Position numbers and translations under genes: made by a program. A stretch of DNA of 7,383 nucleotides from Thermodesulfobacteriota bacterium (GTDB taxonomy: Bacteria; Desulfobacterota_D; UBA1144; Nemesobacterales; UBA2774): the NCBI GenBank assembly GCA_039028315.1, contig JBCCIH010000125.1:1-7383 (forward strand). The letters are read 5' to 3'. Of this stretch, positions 6,115 to 7,383 are shown piece by piece (the stretch's first letter is position 1; each line of letters begins with the position of its first letter). The notes beneath the pieces were generated by a model. It saw only the letters and a program-made list of their open reading frames with translations. It was not told the DNA's origin and did not search any database.

Positions 6115-6501
6115 ATGATTACCAAGATCAAGAAAGTCTTATCTATATCACTAATTTTAGCTCTGTCTATAAACTTTGTGCTCTATTCATCGCAGAGCTA
6201 TTCTCCGCCAAAAGCGGAGTCCGTATCTTATTCTATTGTAAACTGTCCATCTCATCACAGCGGCCATCATGCTTCAAATGTGATCCAGTTGTTCTTCACG
6301 TCAGAAAGTGAGGAAGGCGCAGAGAAAGACTGTTTTTGTTATGACTGCTGCCCTCAGAGAATTTCATCATTCATTACAACTAAAACGTTTACTTTAAAAC
6401 TTAATAGATATTCATATCACACATCTTGGTATGCTGAAGCGATACAAACCAAGGATCGTAATGTAAACCTTCCGATCCGCTCCCCTCCGTTTTACACCTA
6501 A
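6115..6501 (+). CDS. Small Cys/His-rich exported protein, possible metal binding (DUF2946-like shape)
   Basis: This 128-aa protein starts with basic residues and a hydrophobic segment (about 7-25), acting as a signal peptide or N-terminal anchor, so the rest should face the periplasm. The mature part has a His-rich patch CPSHHSGHH (44-52) and a cysteine cluster CFCYDCC (73-79), giving five cysteines and at least four histidines in 36 residues. It ends in RSPPFYT. An N-terminal membrane segment, a Cys/His centre and a final R-x-PP tail are the outline of small DUF2946-like proteins often found in copper-handling loci. I make that link from shape, not from clear homology. It precedes a Met-rich outer-membrane-type protein on the same strand. 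The ATG at 6115 is the first possible in-frame start (a TAA lies five codons upstream) and lacks a Shine-Dalgarno. Confidence 0.65.
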   Translation: MITKIKKVLSISLILALSINFVLYSSQSYSPPKAESVSYSIVNCPSHHSGHHASNVIQLFFTSESEEGAEKDCFCYDCCPQRISSFITTKTFTLKLNRYSYHTSWYAEAIQTKDRNVNLPIRSPPFYT

Positions 6502-6536
6502 GTTTTATATATAAATCACTTTAACTATTATCGGCT

Positions 6537-6594
6537 AAGAAACATATGTTTTTATATATATGACATATATATATTATATATGTAGTTGTTTCTT
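6537..6594. repeat. Nested AT-rich palindromes upstream of the outer-membrane gene
   Basis: An outer inverted repeat, aagaaac (6537-6543) and gtttctt (6588-6594), encloses a perfect 10-bp palindrome, aacatatgtt (6541-6550), that overlaps its left arm. It also encloses a 9-bp stem-loop, acatatata (6563-6571) with tatatatgt (6575-6583) and a 3-nt loop. The block lies 36 nt before the start of the outer-membrane protein gene. It could be an operator, a promoter (ATGACA at 6560-6565 resembles a -35 box), or an mRNA structure between two co-transcribed genes. In such AT-rich DNA some self-complementarity is expected, so function is uncertain. Confidence 0.4.
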
Positions 6595-6630
6595 GGTCGT
6601 TAGGTATTGCAATCATAACGGAGGAAAATT

Positions 6631-7383
6631 ATGCAATTTTTAAGCAGCAATAATCTAACAGCAAAGCTTTTAATGCTTGCTGTATTAGCTGTATTCATGA
6701 CCGGTTCATTAGTAGCACAGGCGCAACCACCCCAGCCCATGAGATGGAACCCTGCCAGGCCTGATAGCCATGCACCAATAGGTGTCATGGGTGATCATAC
6801 ACATAATACCGGGGAGATAATGTTTTCGTATAGATATATGTTTATGGATATGGACGGAAACAGGATTGGGACAAATAAGGTGAGTAATCAGAGAGTTCTT
6901 GAGGACTTTATGGTCACGCCAACAGATATGACAATGCAGATGCACATGTTTGGTCTTATGTATGCTCCAACCGACTATATAACCATTATGGGGATGCTTC
7001 CATATGTAAAGAAATCTATGAATCATCTAACCCGCATGGGCACCAGGTTTAAAACAGAGTCCAGCGGTATTGGAGATATAAAGTTCACAGGGCTTATAAA
7101 GATATTCGACAATTACCGTCAGCGGGTTCATCTCAACGCGGGAATGAGTTTCCCAACTGGGTCTATAGATGAAAAAGACCGAACACCAATGGGACCAAAT
7201 CAGCAGCTTCCCTACCCTATGCAGCTTGGCTCAGGGACTTTTGATCTCCTGCCCGGTATAACTTACCTTGGGCAGTTTAATAATATTTCCTGGGGATCGC
7301 AGGTTAGCGGAGTTATCAGACTGGGAGAAAACGATAGGGATTATACCCTGGGCAATGTGCTTGATCTAACTGCATGGGGAGCA
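6631..7383 (+). CDS. Outer-membrane transporter-like protein, Met-rich (C-terminus beyond window)
   Basis: The frame is open for 251 codons to the window edge. It begins with a signal peptide (hydrophobic 11-28, likely cleavage after a VAQAQ-type site near residue 30). The mature protein alternates short beta-like strands and Gly/aromatic turns, as in outer-membrane barrels. Segments such as APIGVMGDHTHNTGEIMFSYRYM (48-70), YAPTDYITIMGMLPY (111-125), SSGIGDIKFTGL (144-155) and SFPTGSIDEKD (173-183) recall proteins annotated as transporter or phenol-degradation MetA-like (PF13557). Substrate and direction are unknown. Methionine is very frequent, with 15 in residues 53-136 including the run MTMQMHMFGLM, and with the His residues this suggests copper or other soft-metal contact (inference). 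The ATG has a strong GGAGG ribosome binding site 6 nt upstream (6620-6624). It follows the Cys/His-rich gene by 129 nt. Confidence 0.85.
   Translation, partial: MQFLSSNNLTAKLLMLAVLAVFMTGSLVAQAQPPQPMRWNPARPDSHAPIGVMGDHTHNTGEIMFSYRYMFMDMDGNRIGTNKVSNQRVLEDFMVTPTDMTMQMHMFGLMYAPTDYITIMGMLPYVKKSMNHLTRMGTRFKTESSGIGDIKFTGLIKIFDNYRQRVHLNAGMSFPTGSIDEKDRTPMGPNQQLPYPMQLGSGTFDLLPGITYLGQFNNISWGSQVSGVIRLGENDRDYTLGNVLDLTAWGA

Noticed and set aside
6560..6588. Promoter with ATGACA as -35 box before the outer-membrane gene
   Set aside because: At 17 nt spacing the -10 position reads TAGTTG, a poor match, and the alternating TA sequence offers many chance boxes. It is kept only as a remark under the palindromes.
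6600..7026. Minus-strand open frames (62 and 105 aa) at the right end
   Set aside because: They lie opposite the outer-membrane protein gene, which has a strong ribosome binding site, a signal peptide and family-like motifs. The His and Cys in the minus frames are mirror products of its Met codons.

Overview
The window looks like bacterial chromosome with moderately low GC and AT-rich intergenic stretches. A cleaved-type signal peptide ahead of an outer-membrane-style protein suggests a Gram-negative cell. The proteins do not point to one well-known genus. An RpoS-like sigma factor, deltaproteobacterial-style housekeeping enzymes and several unrecognised proteins would suit an uncultured lineage near the old Deltaproteobacteria (Dadabacteria, for example). 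That placement is a guess. No rRNA, tRNA, CRISPR array, insertion sequence or other mobile element is visible.

Layout, left to right. The left edge (1-131, minus) carries the first 43 codons of an endonuclease III (nth). Next come a clear Rho-independent terminator (187-210) and a perfect 13-bp hairpin (244-273), both serving the 3' end of a sigma-70 family gene (256-1506, minus) that resembles RpoS in its promoter-binding region. An AT-rich gap follows. After it, an unrecognised 253-aa protein gene (1760-2521, minus) diverges from a 239-aa protein gene (2618-3337, plus) whose N-terminal part resembles a MerR-type DNA-binding segment. The start codons of this divergent pair lie only 6 nt from -10-like boxes, so both mRNAs may be leaderless.

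The centre is a compact minus-strand operon, transcribed from 6046 down to 3343. It holds an ArgC-type reductase (5072-6046), an AMP-forming acyl ligase (3597-5063) and a stand-alone acyl carrier protein (3343-3588), with only 8 nt between successive genes. The ArgC-like protein keeps the nucleotide-binding motif and the nucleophilic cysteine. It has Gln-Asn-Gln where ArgC enzymes normally carry a His-x-His motif. With a ligase and a carrier beside it, this suggests that the reductase may act on a carrier-bound acyl group rather than, or in addition to, N-acetylglutamyl phosphate. This is the most interesting hypothesis in the window and remains inference.

The right end is on the plus strand and looks like a metal-handling pair: a small secreted or membrane-anchored Cys/His-rich protein (6115-6501), then the start of a Met-rich, outer-membrane transporter-like protein (6631-7383, running off the window). 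An AT-rich palindromic segment that may be regulatory separates them.
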